A DNA stretch of 64,000 nt from Turnera subulata (lineage: Eukaryota > Streptophyta > Magnoliopsida > Malpighiales > Passifloraceae), in NCBI GenBank assembly GCA_028386065.3, contig JAKUCV010007353.1, positions 1 to 64,000 on the forward strand. The letters run 5' to 3'. Position numbers and translations under genes: made by a program. Below the pieces are notes generated by a model. That model made no database searches and had not been told where the DNA came from. It saw only the letters and a list, made by a program, of their open reading frames with translations. This document shows, one piece after another, positions 1 through 10,830 of this stretch. Each line of letters begins with the position of its first letter. Position 1 is the stretch's first letter.

Positions 1-609
1 AATAAGAACAGTAATACAAAAAAAATGTTTATGTGATGGTGTGTGATTCTGATTTGCTTGTATGCTGTACTTGTGCTCGTAAGCTACTCACCCTACGAGC
101 ATGACTTCACTTTCATGTATATTTAGACTTTTTAATGTTCACTGAGTAGGCGACTCACATAATCGCCACCGTTGTTTTTCAGACTTTAGTTAGCGTGCAA
201 ACTCACTTATACCTTCGACTCGGAGATCAGACGCAGTCAATTCAGCAGGTAGTTGTGCTTTATCTCTCGGTGGGATCCATAGGGCCATATGCGTGATATT
301 TTCTATCTTGAGTATTATTATTATTTTCATCTTCCGCTGCATGCGAAATGACTCGAGATGTCATAGATATTTTATCTTTATATCGGCAGTTAGCCGGACT
401 TGATTTTGTGATATTATGTCGGCGTGATGCCGTGATGGCTTATTATTTGTTAAGCCGGTTGATCTCGTTTATTTTTTTTATGACATCTCGTTGTTAATAC
501 ATTTTCATGGAAAATGTTTGTATGCCGAAGCATCGGTTTTTGTACCCCGTGTTTTCAAGAGTATTTTGGTAACTCTTTTTCATTTAGTTATTTTATTTTT
601 ATTTAATTG
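1..609 (+). other. LTR-like repeat remnant, partial
   Basis: No coding frame of note is visible. The stretch has the texture of the U5 half of a plant Gypsy LTR: short imperfect inverted repeats around 60-110, a 'cttccgctgcatgcg' block near 332, AT-rich filler, and a final 'ggggtacggg' that resembles the last bases of many plant LTRs. It stops abruptly where the SINE-like unit begins. The left end lies outside the window and no partner LTR is visible, so the family is unassigned. Confidence 0.3.
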
Positions 610-797
610 GGGTACGGGCTTCCACAGCAGATGAGTTGGTGAAGGTGCTCTCCTTGAGGGGGATAAAAAGCATCACGTCCCGAGTTCGAATCCCTAGTGC
701 TGCAGCATGGTAAAGGATTAAACCCAAGAGGTGTGGGCTGAGGGATGTGATGTAACAATACCTAAATATGGTGGGTCCCTCGGGGAGAGGGCCTTCA
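610..797 (+). mobile_element. tRNA-derived SINE-like unit
   Basis: An A-box-like motif (gatgagttggtg, 630-641) and a B-box-like motif (gagttcgaatccc, 682-694) are spaced as in the internal RNA polymerase III promoter of a tRNA-derived SINE. The body then runs to about 797, where the truncated copy 1 begins. No clear 3' tail or target duplication is visible and no second copy lies in the window. A decayed tRNA pseudogene is the main alternative. Confidence 0.4.
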
Positions 798-800
798 CAA

Positions 801-1428
801 CCCTGATGCTATCATTCCGCGAGAACCACATACCGCCCGTGTTGTTCTGGCCAGGAAGCTCGAACCGGTTTGCTGGAGGAAAACGAAGTGGGATGACACC
901 ATGATCATCTTTGGGCTACCACTGGGTCTCCGTGAGTAGAACCATGTTGGACTTGTACTGGTTTTTCAGATCTCTCAAGGTAAGCATGAACTCCTGGGAA
1001 CGCCTAGCGATTCCTCTGCAGTTCCAAACCAGTAGATGGGCCTTTGGCCAAGTTGGTGGTAACCGAGTTACTCTGGGCATGCTCTAGGCAGTCATTGAAA
1101 GCTGGTAGTAGGTGCCTTGGTCCAGGAATTGGCAAGTAGGCTCTAGGTTGAATTCCTAAAGTCTTTCAGAAATGAAAAACATGACGGAATTGGCCGAGCC
1201 GTAGAAGGAGATTCTCAGAGTGCTTTGATCCTCCAGGAAGAACGTCTCTTCCATGGGAGTGACAAAGAACCTGGAGGAGTAGAGTTCGTCGATGAAGACC
1301 AGACGAGGCATCCTGCTGAGCTCGTTAGGTAGTTCCTCTGGACGTTCGCTGATTAGGTTGTAGGCCAACCGATTCCTTCTTCCGAGGGAGGCACCCTCAA
1401 CGAAGAAGACAGATGATGGAGCAGGCAT
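801..1428 (-). pseudogene. Antisense ORF2 of the non-autonomous Gypsy family, copy 1, 3' truncated
   Basis: Starts with MPAPSSVFFVEGASLGRRNR at 1428. The N-terminal domain of about 90 residues is open to ...MFFISERL, then a TAG replaces a glutamine codon present in the other families. After further stops the same frame runs into the WNCRG-type endonuclease-like segment and is cut off at the SINE boundary. A TATA box (tctataaaat on the minus strand, 1525-1533) lies about 100 bp upstream, the same place as in copies 3 and 4. The function of the N-terminal domain is unknown to me. Substitutions relative to copies 3 and 4 look largely synonymous. Confidence 0.7.
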
Positions 1429-1578
1429 GTTGTCTCGACGCGTTGTGTTTTTCTTTTTTTTTTTTTTTCTGAACGTTGTGTTTTCTTTCAAATGAATTGT
1501 GGTTTTTGCTTTCCGTTATTTTGCATTTTATAGAATTATGGTTACCTATTTTTCAAAGTATAGACCCCACCTATTCCT

Positions 1579-1762
1579 AAAAAAAAAAAGAAGGTAAAGA
1601 AAAAAAAGAAAGAAGAGAAGAAAAAAAAAAGAAAGAAAAGAAGAAAAAAAGAAGAAGGAAATAGAAAAGAAAAGAAAAAAATAAAGTAAAGGAAAAGAAA
1701 AGGAAAGAGAAAAAAAAAAGAGAAGGAAGCAGTAAAAAAAAAGAGAAAAAAATAAAATAAAA
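1579..1762 (+). repeat. Purine-rich low-complexity tract
   Basis: Nearly pure A/G sequence (aaaaagaag-type units) between ORF1 and ORF2 of copy 1. It has a length-variable twin in copy 2 (about 7852-8060). Apparent Phe-rich reading frames on the minus strand are composition artefacts. Confidence 0.9.
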
Positions 1763-2484
1763 TATTTTTCGGGGATAGGGAACTAGATTTCTTACCACAA
1801 AACTCCAAACCATTTACGATCTTCAGGATTTTGCTTTTTAAAAATTTTGCCATGGTTTGAAATTTTACTTCGTCACTTTATATGTATTTTGGGCTACAAA
1901 TGCAAGTGTTTTTCAGCTCGTTTTCATCTTACGTTTTCTTTCACGTTTGGCTACCTTGCTTTATTCTTTTTTATGGCTTTTTCCTACATCTTTTATCATA
2001 TGCATCGTTACCGCTGTGGCTAGATTGATGGGACCATACCTCGGGTAGAGTGTATGTGTGACAGGTTGCACCTGTTTGGACATCATGGTGGGATACGATA
2101 TCTGGAAGACGTTTTTGGCTTGTGGACAGGTGGATATCGTTTCTTTCGAGGAACACAGGACGTGCTCCTGATCATCGCCTTGCGAGTTAAAGGAAGTCTT
2201 TTCACAAGGAGAACCGATATCTCCGTCAGTTATGTGAGTTGCGTTTCTCGGGTTCGAGGACCTATACGACCGATCTAGAACGCTGATCATTCAAAACAAG
2301 TTTTGTTTTGTTTAACTTTCTTATGTTTGATTTTATTTCCTTCTTATTGGTTTTGTTCTACTTTAAAATATTTTGTTTTTCTGTTTAACATAAGTTTTTA
2401 TATTATAAAGAGAGATTTGTCTTAAAAAGGAAAAAGCTTGTTTATTTATTTTTCATAACGGTTTTACAATAGAGAAGAAGTACT

Positions 2485-2881
2485 CTATGGAGTTACTTGC
2501 TTCTCTAGATCTTTTACAAGTTTTTGTATGTTCTCGACCTGGGAGGAGAGTTCCGCACTCCAGTTCGATCTGCATCACTGCAGAGCTGACCTTCCTCAGT
2601 GAAGTGTTCAGTTGCGTCAGTGTCTGCAGTGATGTTTCGCTGGGAGCAGTTGCCTTGCCCTTTCTATCATCAGCATCCGTGCGACCGGAAGGCTCCTCCT
2701 TGCCGACAGGTTTCTTTCTCCGTCTTCTGGAGACGACCATATGTTCCTTGAGACCGATGATGTTCGTCTTGAAGCGTTTCTTCGGAGGTTCTTCATCGGA
2801 GTCCGTAAAGGGATTAACACCACCGGTATAACTTAACTACTCTGAGTCAGAGGTAGTTCGAGTTCTTATTGGTGAGTCCAT
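2485..2881 (-). pseudogene. Antisense ORF1 of the non-autonomous Gypsy family, copy 1
   Basis: ATG at 2881 begins MDSPIRTRTTSDSE followed by an in-frame TAG, after which the same frame continues into an acidic patch and the NLS-like DSDEEPPKKRFKTN, a basic cluster (SRRRRKKP) and a helical tail. A frameshift near the end separates it from the ancestral C-terminus (...KDLEKQVTP), which is still readable in the next frame to the stop at 2485. A TATA box (cttataaaaacc on the minus strand, 2915-2927) sits about 40 bp upstream of the ATG and is conserved in copies 2 and 3. Product unknown; the composition suggests a small nuclear nucleic-acid-binding protein, which is inference only. Confidence 0.65.
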
Positions 2882-3066
2882 GGCAGAGAGTGAGTTTGCC
2901 AGGTTTTGAGGTTTGGTTTTTATAAGGGAGCCAGAGACGCGTAAGGGTATAAACGGGATATCGTGTTGAGTTCGGACAGCTGGAAGAGTGTACCAGAAGC
3001 TTATCGTTGTAGGACCCACAGATAAGACGGAATTTCGAGGACGAAATTCTTTTTAAGGTGGGTAGA

Positions 3067-3619
3067 TACGACTTTTAACTCTTGGCTTAATATAATATCC
3101 CTTTTGGCCCCCTAATTTGGCAACCACTTAGACATAATGTTTCGGGAGACTCACCCACCATAATGTGCGACTTGGATCGAAAAATTATCCAATGATGAAA
3201 AACCAAAAAAAGATATACTGCTTTCAAATGTCTAAGTTTCAATTTTTTTTTTCTTTCACACTGGTTTCCTGAGCCAAATGGCCAATCAACATTTAGAGGA
3301 TAACAACCGGTCTAGAACAATCTAGATAAAGCATGTTTAAGTTTCTAGCTTGGCACGTAGTTGAACCGCCAAAAAACATCTTAATTAGTATCAAACAGCC
3401 TGTCAATTGTGTCGTCAAATACTTATAATTACGTTATTAATGTAGCCACATTCATGTTATTTGATCATAATGAGGCTTAGGGTATATAGGTTAATGGAGT
3501 CACAGATTGGACTGGAGCATACTTTTTATTTCTTAATGCTCCACCCGACTTTTATATGTCTCATTCAGTAACTGAGAAAGCAGGTAGAAAAATGTGAATT
3601 CGTGATATAATTCTGATAT
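3067..3619. repeat. Non-coding flank shared by copies 1 and 2
   Basis: No gene is visible. The block starts exactly where the polypurine tract of copy 1 ends and is repeated at 9371-9918 after copy 2 with only scattered differences. It has no LTR start (TGTAAC) and no similarity that I can see to the LTRs of A-B, D, E or F. It ends at the target site of the Copia remnant (gatat, 3615-3619). Confidence 0.6.
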
Positions 3620-6600
3620 TGTTATAAAATTGGAAGAGAAATTCACTTCTTGATGGAATGATACAAGCTTGATCAAGGTAATAATCTAACCTTGATGGAA
3701 GTAATACACCATTAATAGTAACAATACAACTTTGATAGTAATAGTAATAATGAAGATTAATAAAATGTAGATGAAGGGAGATGGTGAGGAGAGGTGTATG
3801 TGTATGGAAATGAAGAGAGTAATCTTATGGTAGGATGTAAGTATATGAAAGTGAAGGAATAAAGGGGTATTTATAGTTGGAAATGGGAGGATAAAAACAA
3901 ATAAGTATGATTAATTTAAAAGGATAAAATCAAAGGGATGTTAGGTAAAGGAAGATGATATTAGGATTATGACAAATGGAATTATGGAGGATAATTAGCC
4001 AAAGAGATAGTTCCAAGTAGAAGTTTGGTGTATGTGTAAAGTATTTACCGGGGGTAAATTCGGGTATGGTAAAATTGAGTTTTACTAGACGGTAACAATG
4101 ACATTCACCATAATTTATTTATAACACTCCCCCTTGAATGTCATTGCACCTTAAATAGAATACGCTTAGGAAGTACTGCCTCGTTAAAAACCTTACCAAG
4201 AAAAACCTAGTGGGACAAAAACTTGGTGAAGGAAAAAAGAGTGCAGTGCGTATTCTACTCTCCTGATTTTGGCATCCCTTGATATCTGGAATCCTCCATA
4301 AACCAATCCTCTTCATCAATTCTTCAAAAGTTGTAGTAGGAACTGATTTTGTAAATATTTCTGCCAGATTGTTACTTGAATGATTCTTGATGTATCCTCC
4401 CTTCAATTGGGCAATGCAGCTATCATTATCTTCATAAATCATCGTTGGAACATCTTTCTTGCTAACTAATCCATATGAATCTTGACAATACTGCATCATC
4501 GATCTTAGCCAAGCACATTCTCGGCTAACTTCATGTATGAACACAATTTCTCCATTATTTGAAGAGGCAACAACGATACTTTGTTTTCTGGTCACCACGA
4601 TACTTGATGTATCTGCCTGTGCTTTATGTGGATCAAATAAAAGACCTATATCTGCAAAACCAACTAGATGCACCTTGGCCTCACAAGGTTAAAATAATTC
4701 CATATACCAAAATAATAGAATATGTATTTATATATTATATTCCAATATAAATACGTTAGAGCAAAATTATATTTTGCAAATAAATTTATAGCAAAAGCTT
4801 CAGGCTTTATGTTACTAGCAAGATAAATTGCAGTGTGATGTGGTACTTCAAGACCAATCGATTAATCTAATCTTTTCAAAATTTTTTATCTTAAACTTTT
4901 TCCTTAAATATAGCACGGATTTGGAAACCTCTTCAGGAGTTCCAATAGTATTCAGATCACAAAAATAATGAAAACTTCACATATAGATCTAAATCATAAA
5001 CATAAGCAACAATAATAATAAATTCACACATATACTGATTAAATAAAACACATAGAGCATATATGCAAGAATAATTATACATCACATATCCAAATTGGCT
5101 CAAACCATGTAAAGATCAATTTAGTTTAATTGAATATATATATCCCGGGAATTAGTTACTTCAGGCAACGTGAATCCTTCAAGGATTCTCGTGTATATGT
5201 CATGACTTATGGATCCACAGATGTAGACTGTAATAGCATCCATTTGATGCATCTCTAATTCTTTTCACATTATGCTAGACTTACAAAAAATAATTGCATC
5301 CACCACAGGGGAGTATATCTATATCCTCACAATTAATACTAAGTCGTTTGGGTAAAACCTTGTGCGATAAGCTGTGCTTTGTATCTCTCTATTATAATTC
5401 TCTTTTCGCACAAATACCATTTTCAATCGACTGGTTCCACACCATTTGGTGTACGGACTACAGGTCCGGATAGTATCTTCCTTCACAACGGACTACAGGT
5501 CCGGAAATTATCTCGCTTCACAAGCGATTCTAACACAGCCTTAATCATGTTTCTCAATTTGGCCAATCATACTGCGCCTACATTCATCAATAGATGTAGG
5601 TTCCTGATCCTCATTTTATTTCAAAATATTTAGCGCTACATAAAATAAATAAAAATAGTATTCCGTCGACGGTTATTTCACGTCGGTTCCATCTTGTTTC
5701 TGACACTGTAGTTGAGATCTCATCATACTCATTTGTTTCAGGTACCTGAGTTACTTCTGGAACTTTATCAATTTTGTCAGAAAAACCTCTTCTGAAGGAT
5801 TTTCCTCTTCTTGAGGACTTTTAATATGAACCTCTACTAGAGGTCTTATTTTCTTACTAGGGCCACATTATCTCTTTGCTCCTTCTTCTGGCATACTTTA
5901 GATTCGTTTGCATATTATACTTGTTCTTCTGGAACATTAATTTGAACAGGAACATTTGCAGCTGGTATATAAGATTTGGTCACTTTATGTGTCTGGCAAT
6001 TGACAAAATATTTTGCAAATAAATCATCTTCTGAACTTCAGGTTCATACGAATTCATTTGAGGATCAAAACTAAACACTGAATAATATTTCAATAATATC
6101 TTGATCCAGCTGCTTATTTTCTCCCCCTGATGTTGGGTAAACTCTTTTTATCAAATTAACAATAAAAAATTCTCCAATCGCTAGTCAATGATTTATGTAG
6201 ATTCATACACAATATATATTTCCAGTCTTCTTTAAGGACCAATTTCACTATACTGTGGTGGAGCATTATATACTATACAACCAACGGTCCGAAGATGGGA
6301 GTTACTAGGTTCGTGACCATGAACCAATTAAATGGGGAGACCTTATGATAACTTGTTGGCTTGATGCACACAAGTGCTGCTGCATGTAAAAATATCAATT
6401 TCTCAAACAGCAATATTTCATTAACAATGGTCCTTCAATCAGTTGGAAATGTTCGCCGAGATCTTTTTGGGTTTATTGCCAATGATATACATTTTCCATT
6501 GAAGAAATATACCAGCATTATCTAGACATATAGTCTAATAACATAAGTAGGGATATGTACCCGCAAGTGGCTTAATCATTAAAATAAGTGCGCACAATGC

Positions 6601-6833
6601 CAACTTGCATCACACAATAGACCATCTAGTCAATGCATCGTAAAAAATTACCTAGATGGTCAACACGGCAGATTTATCAGTCCGCGTACATGTCCCTGAA
6701 TTATTCTCAAAATTGCTGGTGATTCTAGGCCAACCTCATCTTAGGAAGGCCAAACAATTAATTTTTGCAGCAAATTAATACATGGAAATTCATTGATTGT
6801 AAAAACTTCTGGTTTTTCAATAAACTTCTGGCA
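3620..6833 (-). mobile_element. Decayed Ty1/Copia element with one LTR
   Basis: A 507-bp LTR (3620-4126) begins TGTTATAAA and ends TTTATAACA, followed by a polypurine tract (ctcccccttgaatg in plus sense, 4127-4140), so the element reads on the minus strand. A recognisable RNase H remnant follows, then about 2 kb of AT-rich degenerate sequence in which I can follow no long frame. The 5' LTR is missing: the sequence joins directly to copy 2 at about 6834. 'gatat' before the LTR is the probable left target duplication; its partner is lost. Confidence 0.7.
4127..4673 (-). pseudogene. Copia RNase H remnant
   Basis: On the minus strand the open segment carries the Copia RNase H signatures: a GFADIGLLFDPHKA block with a hydrophobic strand, then ASSNNGEI...HEVSRECAWLRSM, then TMIYEDNDSCIAQLKGGYIK. 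About 35 residues that normally follow the GGYIK block are deleted, so the sequence jumps straight to NLAEIFTKSVPTTTFEELM near the normal C-terminus. The tail beyond runs through the polypurine tract into the LTR. No reverse transcriptase is readable upstream. Non-functional. Confidence 0.75.
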
Positions 6834-7022
6834 AGCTCGCTCCATATGTTTATTATTTTGCATTTATATCATTTAGTTAGTATATGATGGATCCAGTCGA
6901 TGGACGCCAGCTTGTCACAGAACATTCACATAAGAGGTAATTGATGCTATAAACATGCAGAAACTTAAATATTATTAATATTACTAATATTATTATTACA
7001 TTATTATTATTATTAAAATTAT

Positions 7023-7706
7023 TTATCTTCTTGGTACAACGTTGACCCTGAAGCTATTAGGGTCATTGGTAATGTTGACCCTGATGCTATCATTCCGCGA
7101 GAACCACATACCGCCTGTGTTGTTCTGGCCAGGAAGCTCGAACCGGTTTGCTGGAGGAAAACGAAGTGGGATGACACCATGATCATCTTCGGGCTACCAC
7201 TGGGTCTCCGTGGGTAGAATCATGTTGGGCTTGTACTGGTTTTTCAGATCTCTCAAGGTAAGCATGAACTCCTAGGAACGCCTAGCGATTCCTCTGTAGT
7301 TCCAAACCAGTAGACGGGCCTTTGGCCAAGTTGGTGGTAACCGAGTTACTCTGGGCATGCTCTAGGCAGTCATTGAAAGCTGGTAGTAGGTGCCTTGGTC
7401 CAGGAATTGGCAAGTAGGCTCTAGGTTGAATTCCTAAAGTCTTTCAGAAATGAAAAACATGACGGAATTGGCCGAGCCGTAGAAGGAGATTCTCAGAGTG
7501 CTTTGATCCTCCAGGAAGAACGTCTCTTCCATGGGAGTGACAAAGAACCTGGAGGAGTAGAGTTCGTCGACGAAGACCAGACGAGGCATCCTGCTGAGCT
7601 CGTTAGGTAGTTCCTCTGGACGTTCGCTGATTAGGTTGTAGGCCAACCGATTCCTTCTTCCGAGGAAGGCACCCTCAACGAAGAAGACAAATGATGGAGC
7701 ACGCAT
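7023..7706 (-). pseudogene. Antisense ORF2, copy 2, full length but with in-frame stops
   Basis: From the ATG at 7706 to the TAA at 7023 is 684 bp, 228 codons, the same length as in element E. Residues 1-90 form the conserved unknown domain. A linker rich in Pro, Thr and Arg follows, then a C-terminal segment starting WNCRG, with PTETQW and GGMWFS further on. This resembles the first half of the endonuclease/exonuclease/phosphatase domain of plant LINEs; the catalytic C-terminal half is absent. In-frame stops fall where other copies have Gln or Trp codons, as expected from C-to-T decay. A TATA box lies upstream as in copy 1. Confidence 0.65.
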
Positions 7707-7851
7707 GTTGTCTCGACGCGTTGTGTTTTTCTTTTTTTTTTTTCTGAACGTTGTGTTTTCTTTCAAATGATTTGTGGTTTTTGCTTTCCGTTATTTTGCA
7801 TTTTATAGAAATATGGTTACCTATTTTTCAAAGTATAGACCCCACCTATTC

Positions 7852-8060
7852 CTGAAAAAAAAAGAAGGTAAAGAAAAAAAAAAGAAAGAAGAGAAGAAAA
7901 AAAAGAAAGAAAAGAAGAAAAAAAAAGGAAATAGAAAGGAAAGAAAAAAAAAAGAAGAAGGAAATAGAAAAGAAAAGAAAAAAATAAAGTAAAGGAAAAG
8001 AAAAGGAAAGAGAAAAAAAAAGAGAAGGAAGCAGTAAAAAAAAAAGAGAAAAAAATAAAA
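7852..8060 (+). repeat. Purine-rich low-complexity tract
   Basis: Counterpart of the tract at 1579-1762, longer by partial internal duplication of the aaaagaagaaggaaatag unit. Phe-rich frames on the minus strand here are artefacts. Confidence 0.9.
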
Positions 8061-8788
8061 TAAAATATTTTTCGGGGATAGGGAATGTAGATTTCTTACC
8101 ACAAAACTCCAAACCATTTACGATCTTCAAGATTTTGCTTTTTAAAAATTTTGCCATGGTTTGAAATTTTACTTCGTCACTTTATATGTATTTTGGGCTA
8201 CAAATGCAAGTGTTTTTCAGCTCGTTTTCATCTTACGTTTTCTTTCACGTTTGGCTACCTTGCTTTATTCTTTTTTATGGCTTTTTCCTACATCTTTTAT
8301 CATATGCATCGTGACCGCTGTGGCTAGATTGATGGGACCATACCTCGGGTAGAGTGTATGTGTGACAGGTTGCACCTGTTTGGACATCATGGTGGGATAC
8401 GATATCTGGAAGACGTTTTTGGCTTGTGGACAGGTGGATATCGTTTCTTTCGAGGAACACAGGACGTGCTCCTGATCATCGCCTTGCGAGTTAAAGGACG
8501 TCTTTTCACAAGGAGAACCGATATCTCCGTCAGTTATATGAGTTGCGTTTCTCGGGTTCGAGGACCTATACGACCGATCTAGAACGCTGATCATTCAAAA
8601 CAAGTTTTGTTTTGTTTAACTTTCTTATGTTTGATTTTATTTCCTTCTTATTGGTTTTGTTCTACTTTAAAATATTTTGTTTTTCTGTTTAACATAAGTT
8701 TTTATATTATAAAGAGAGATTTGTCTTAAAAAGGAAAAAGCTTGTTTATTTATTTTTCATAACGGTTTTACAATAGAGAAGAAGTACT

Positions 8789-9185
8789 CTATGGAGTTAC
8801 TTGCTTCTCTAGATCTTTTACAAGTTTTTGTATGTTCTCGACCTGGGAGGAGAGTTCCGCACTCCAGTTCGATCTGCATCACTGCAGAGCTGACCTTCCT
8901 CAGTGAAGTGTTCAGTTGCGTCAGTGTCTGCAGTGATGTTTCGCTGGGAGCAGTTGCCTTGCCCTTTCTATCATCAGCATCCGTGCGACCGGAAGGCTCC
9001 TCCTTGCCGACAGGTTTCTTTCTCCGTCTTCTGGAGACGACCATATGTTCCTTGAGACCGATGATGTTCGTCTTGAAGCGTTTCTTCGGAGGTTCTTCAT
9101 CGGAGTCCGTAAAGGGATTAACACCACCGGTATAACTTAACTACTCTGAGTCAGAGGTAGTTCGAGTTCTTATTGGTGAGTCCAT
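8789..9185 (-). pseudogene. Antisense ORF1, copy 2
   Basis: Same structure and same lesions as copy 1: ATG at 9185, an in-frame TAG at codon 15, the NLS-like PPKKRFK segment, a basic cluster, and a frameshift before the ancestral C-terminus. The shared lesions show that they predate the 2.8-kb duplication. The TATA box is at 9219-9231 (minus strand). Confidence 0.65.
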
Positions 9186-9370
9186 GGCAGAGAGTGAGTT
9201 TGCCAGGTTTTGAGGTTTGGTTTTTATAAGGGAGCCAGAGACGCGTAAGGGTATAAACGGGATATCGTGTTGAGTTCGGACAGCTGGAAGAGTGTACCAG
9301 AAGCTTATCGTTGTAGGACCCACAGATAAGACGAAATTTCGAGGACGAAATTCTTTTTAAGGTGGGTAGA

Positions 9371-10830
9371 TACGACTTTTAACTCTTGGCTTAATATAAT
9401 ATCCCTTTTGGCCCCCTAATTTGGCAACCACTTAGACATAATGTTTCGGGAGACTCACCCGCCATAATGTGCGACTTGGATCGAAAAATTATCCAATGAT
9501 GAAAAACCAAAAAAAGATATACTGCTTTCAAATGTCTAAGTTTCAATTTTTTTTTTTCTTTCACACTGGTTTCCTGAGCCAAATGGCCAATCAACATTTA
9601 GGGGATAACAACCGGTCTAGAACAATCTAGATAAAGCATGTTTAAGTTTCTAGCTTGGCACGTAGTTGAACCGCCAAAAAACATCTTAATTAGTATCAAA
9701 CAGCCTGTCAATTGTGTCGTCAAATACTTATAATTACGTTATTATTGTAGCCACATTCATGTTATTTGATCATAATGAGGCTTAGGATACAGGTGAATGG
9801 AGTCACACATTTGGAGCATACTTTTTATTTCTTAATGCTCCACCCGACTTTTATATGTCTCATTCAGTAACTGAGAAAGCAGGTAGTAAAATGTGAGTTC
9901 GTGATATAATTCTGATATTATTTTAATTCCAATATTCAACCAAAAAAATAGTAAATAATTACTCCCTTTGAGAAAATAGGGAATAAAAGCTCATAGTCCT
10001 CAGAAAATTACTGAAGAGTTATTTCCATATACAGCAATTGAACCATACTTTCCCCAATTTTTTTAGTTTCTTTTACTTTAGAAAAGAATGTCTCGGTCCT
10101 TTTCTGGACGGGCTGGGATGGTGGTGAGATTTCTTTGCACAAAGTAGATGCAAACTAGTCAAGCTCTCTATTAGTGATTCGCATCAACAAGAAGTGACCG
10201 TCCCCCAACACGCCATCGTCTTTCCATCTAAAAGTGTTGTATTTGTCAAGGCACTGACTAGTTGGAGCTCTACTCTAATTATGCACCGAACTGAAGAAAG
10301 ATAAGAACAACTCGGTGATATGTTTCTAAACATATCCTTTACCATTATTCAATAGTTGGAATAGCTCAGTAAAATTTAACAACGATGTAAACACAGTCTA
10401 AGAAACAGCCGCAGAATTTGCTAATAAATAATCATTATGTGATTGTATGAATATGGCGTTTGATAATATTATAAAAGAATGGATACATTTCTAACAAAAG
10501 TAAACATTACTTACTTTTACAATTATGTAAACCTCAAAGAAGAATAAAGAAAAACAAATAAAGCTATCACTCACAAGTCATCAACGAATCTAAAAGTGTC
10601 CAACGCGTTTTTCCACTCTACTACGGGCAATGGGCAACCAATAAAAGTCCAAAATCGTGTCCTTTGCTCTTTGCCCGCACATCTTAGAAAAAGTTGCCCC
10701 CCGCTTAGCTGTTTCTCATTTTCCACTTCTTTCCCTTTCTTTTTATCTTCAACGAAAAGAAACAATGTAACTCCAATTAATAAAAAAATAAATAAAGAGA
10801 ATGAATCCCTCTCCAGCATCCCCCAAAATC
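9371..10830. other. Non-coding: duplicated flank, then intergenic DNA
   Basis: 9371-9918 repeats the block at 3067-3619. From 9919 the DNA is unique, AT-rich and without a convincing frame or repeat. The part closest to 10830 should include the 3' UTR of the LEA_2-type gene on the minus strand; no single polyadenylation signal stands out. Confidence 0.5.

Larger units (their letters stand above)
801..3066 (+). mobile_element. Internal region of non-autonomous Gypsy-like element, copy 1 (no LTRs)
   Basis: This is the same internal sequence found between the LTRs of elements A-B and E. Element polarity is plus, because the polypurine-tract-like 'aattctttttaaggtgggtaga' block ends it at about 3066. 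The left end is cut at 801, losing the primer-binding-site side and the 3' end of ORF2. No 3' LTR follows: beyond the polypurine tract the sequence switches directly to unrelated DNA. ORF1 and ORF2 lie on the minus strand. A purine-rich tract at 1579-1762 is specific to copies 1 and 2. Confidence 0.75.
801..3619 (+). repeat. 2.8-kb direct duplication, left copy (right copy 7078-9918)
   Basis: The two copies align over their full length at an offset of about 6.3 kb (6304 over most of it, 6278 before the purine tract). By eye they differ at roughly one to two percent of positions plus length changes in A/T and A/G runs. The left boundary falls inside ORF2 at 'accctgatgctatc', and the right boundary falls at 'ttctgatat', beyond which the copies continue into different DNA. 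Confidence 0.85.
6834..9370 (+). mobile_element. Internal region of non-autonomous Gypsy-like element, copy 2 (no LTRs)
   Basis: This is the more complete LTR-less copy. It begins at 'gctcgctccatatg', about 65 bp inside the primer-binding-site end as judged against A-B and E, and runs to the polypurine tract at about 9370. Element polarity is plus; both ORFs are on the minus strand. The 5' part (6834-7077), absent from copy 1, matches the sequence downstream of the primer-binding site in E (from about 37360). Confidence 0.75.

Noticed and set aside
1542..1853. Phe-rich reading frames on the minus strand (also 7821-8157, 26735-27046, 34885-35109, 45094-45423, 46002-46352)
   Set aside because: They are translations of purine or pyrimidine low-complexity tracts, not conserved as protein between copies.
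1961..2290. Frames of 60-110 codons shared by copies 1 and 2 between ORF1 and ORF2 (also 8265-8594)
   Set aside because: Shared only because of the recent duplication. The corresponding region of A-B and E does not keep the frame.
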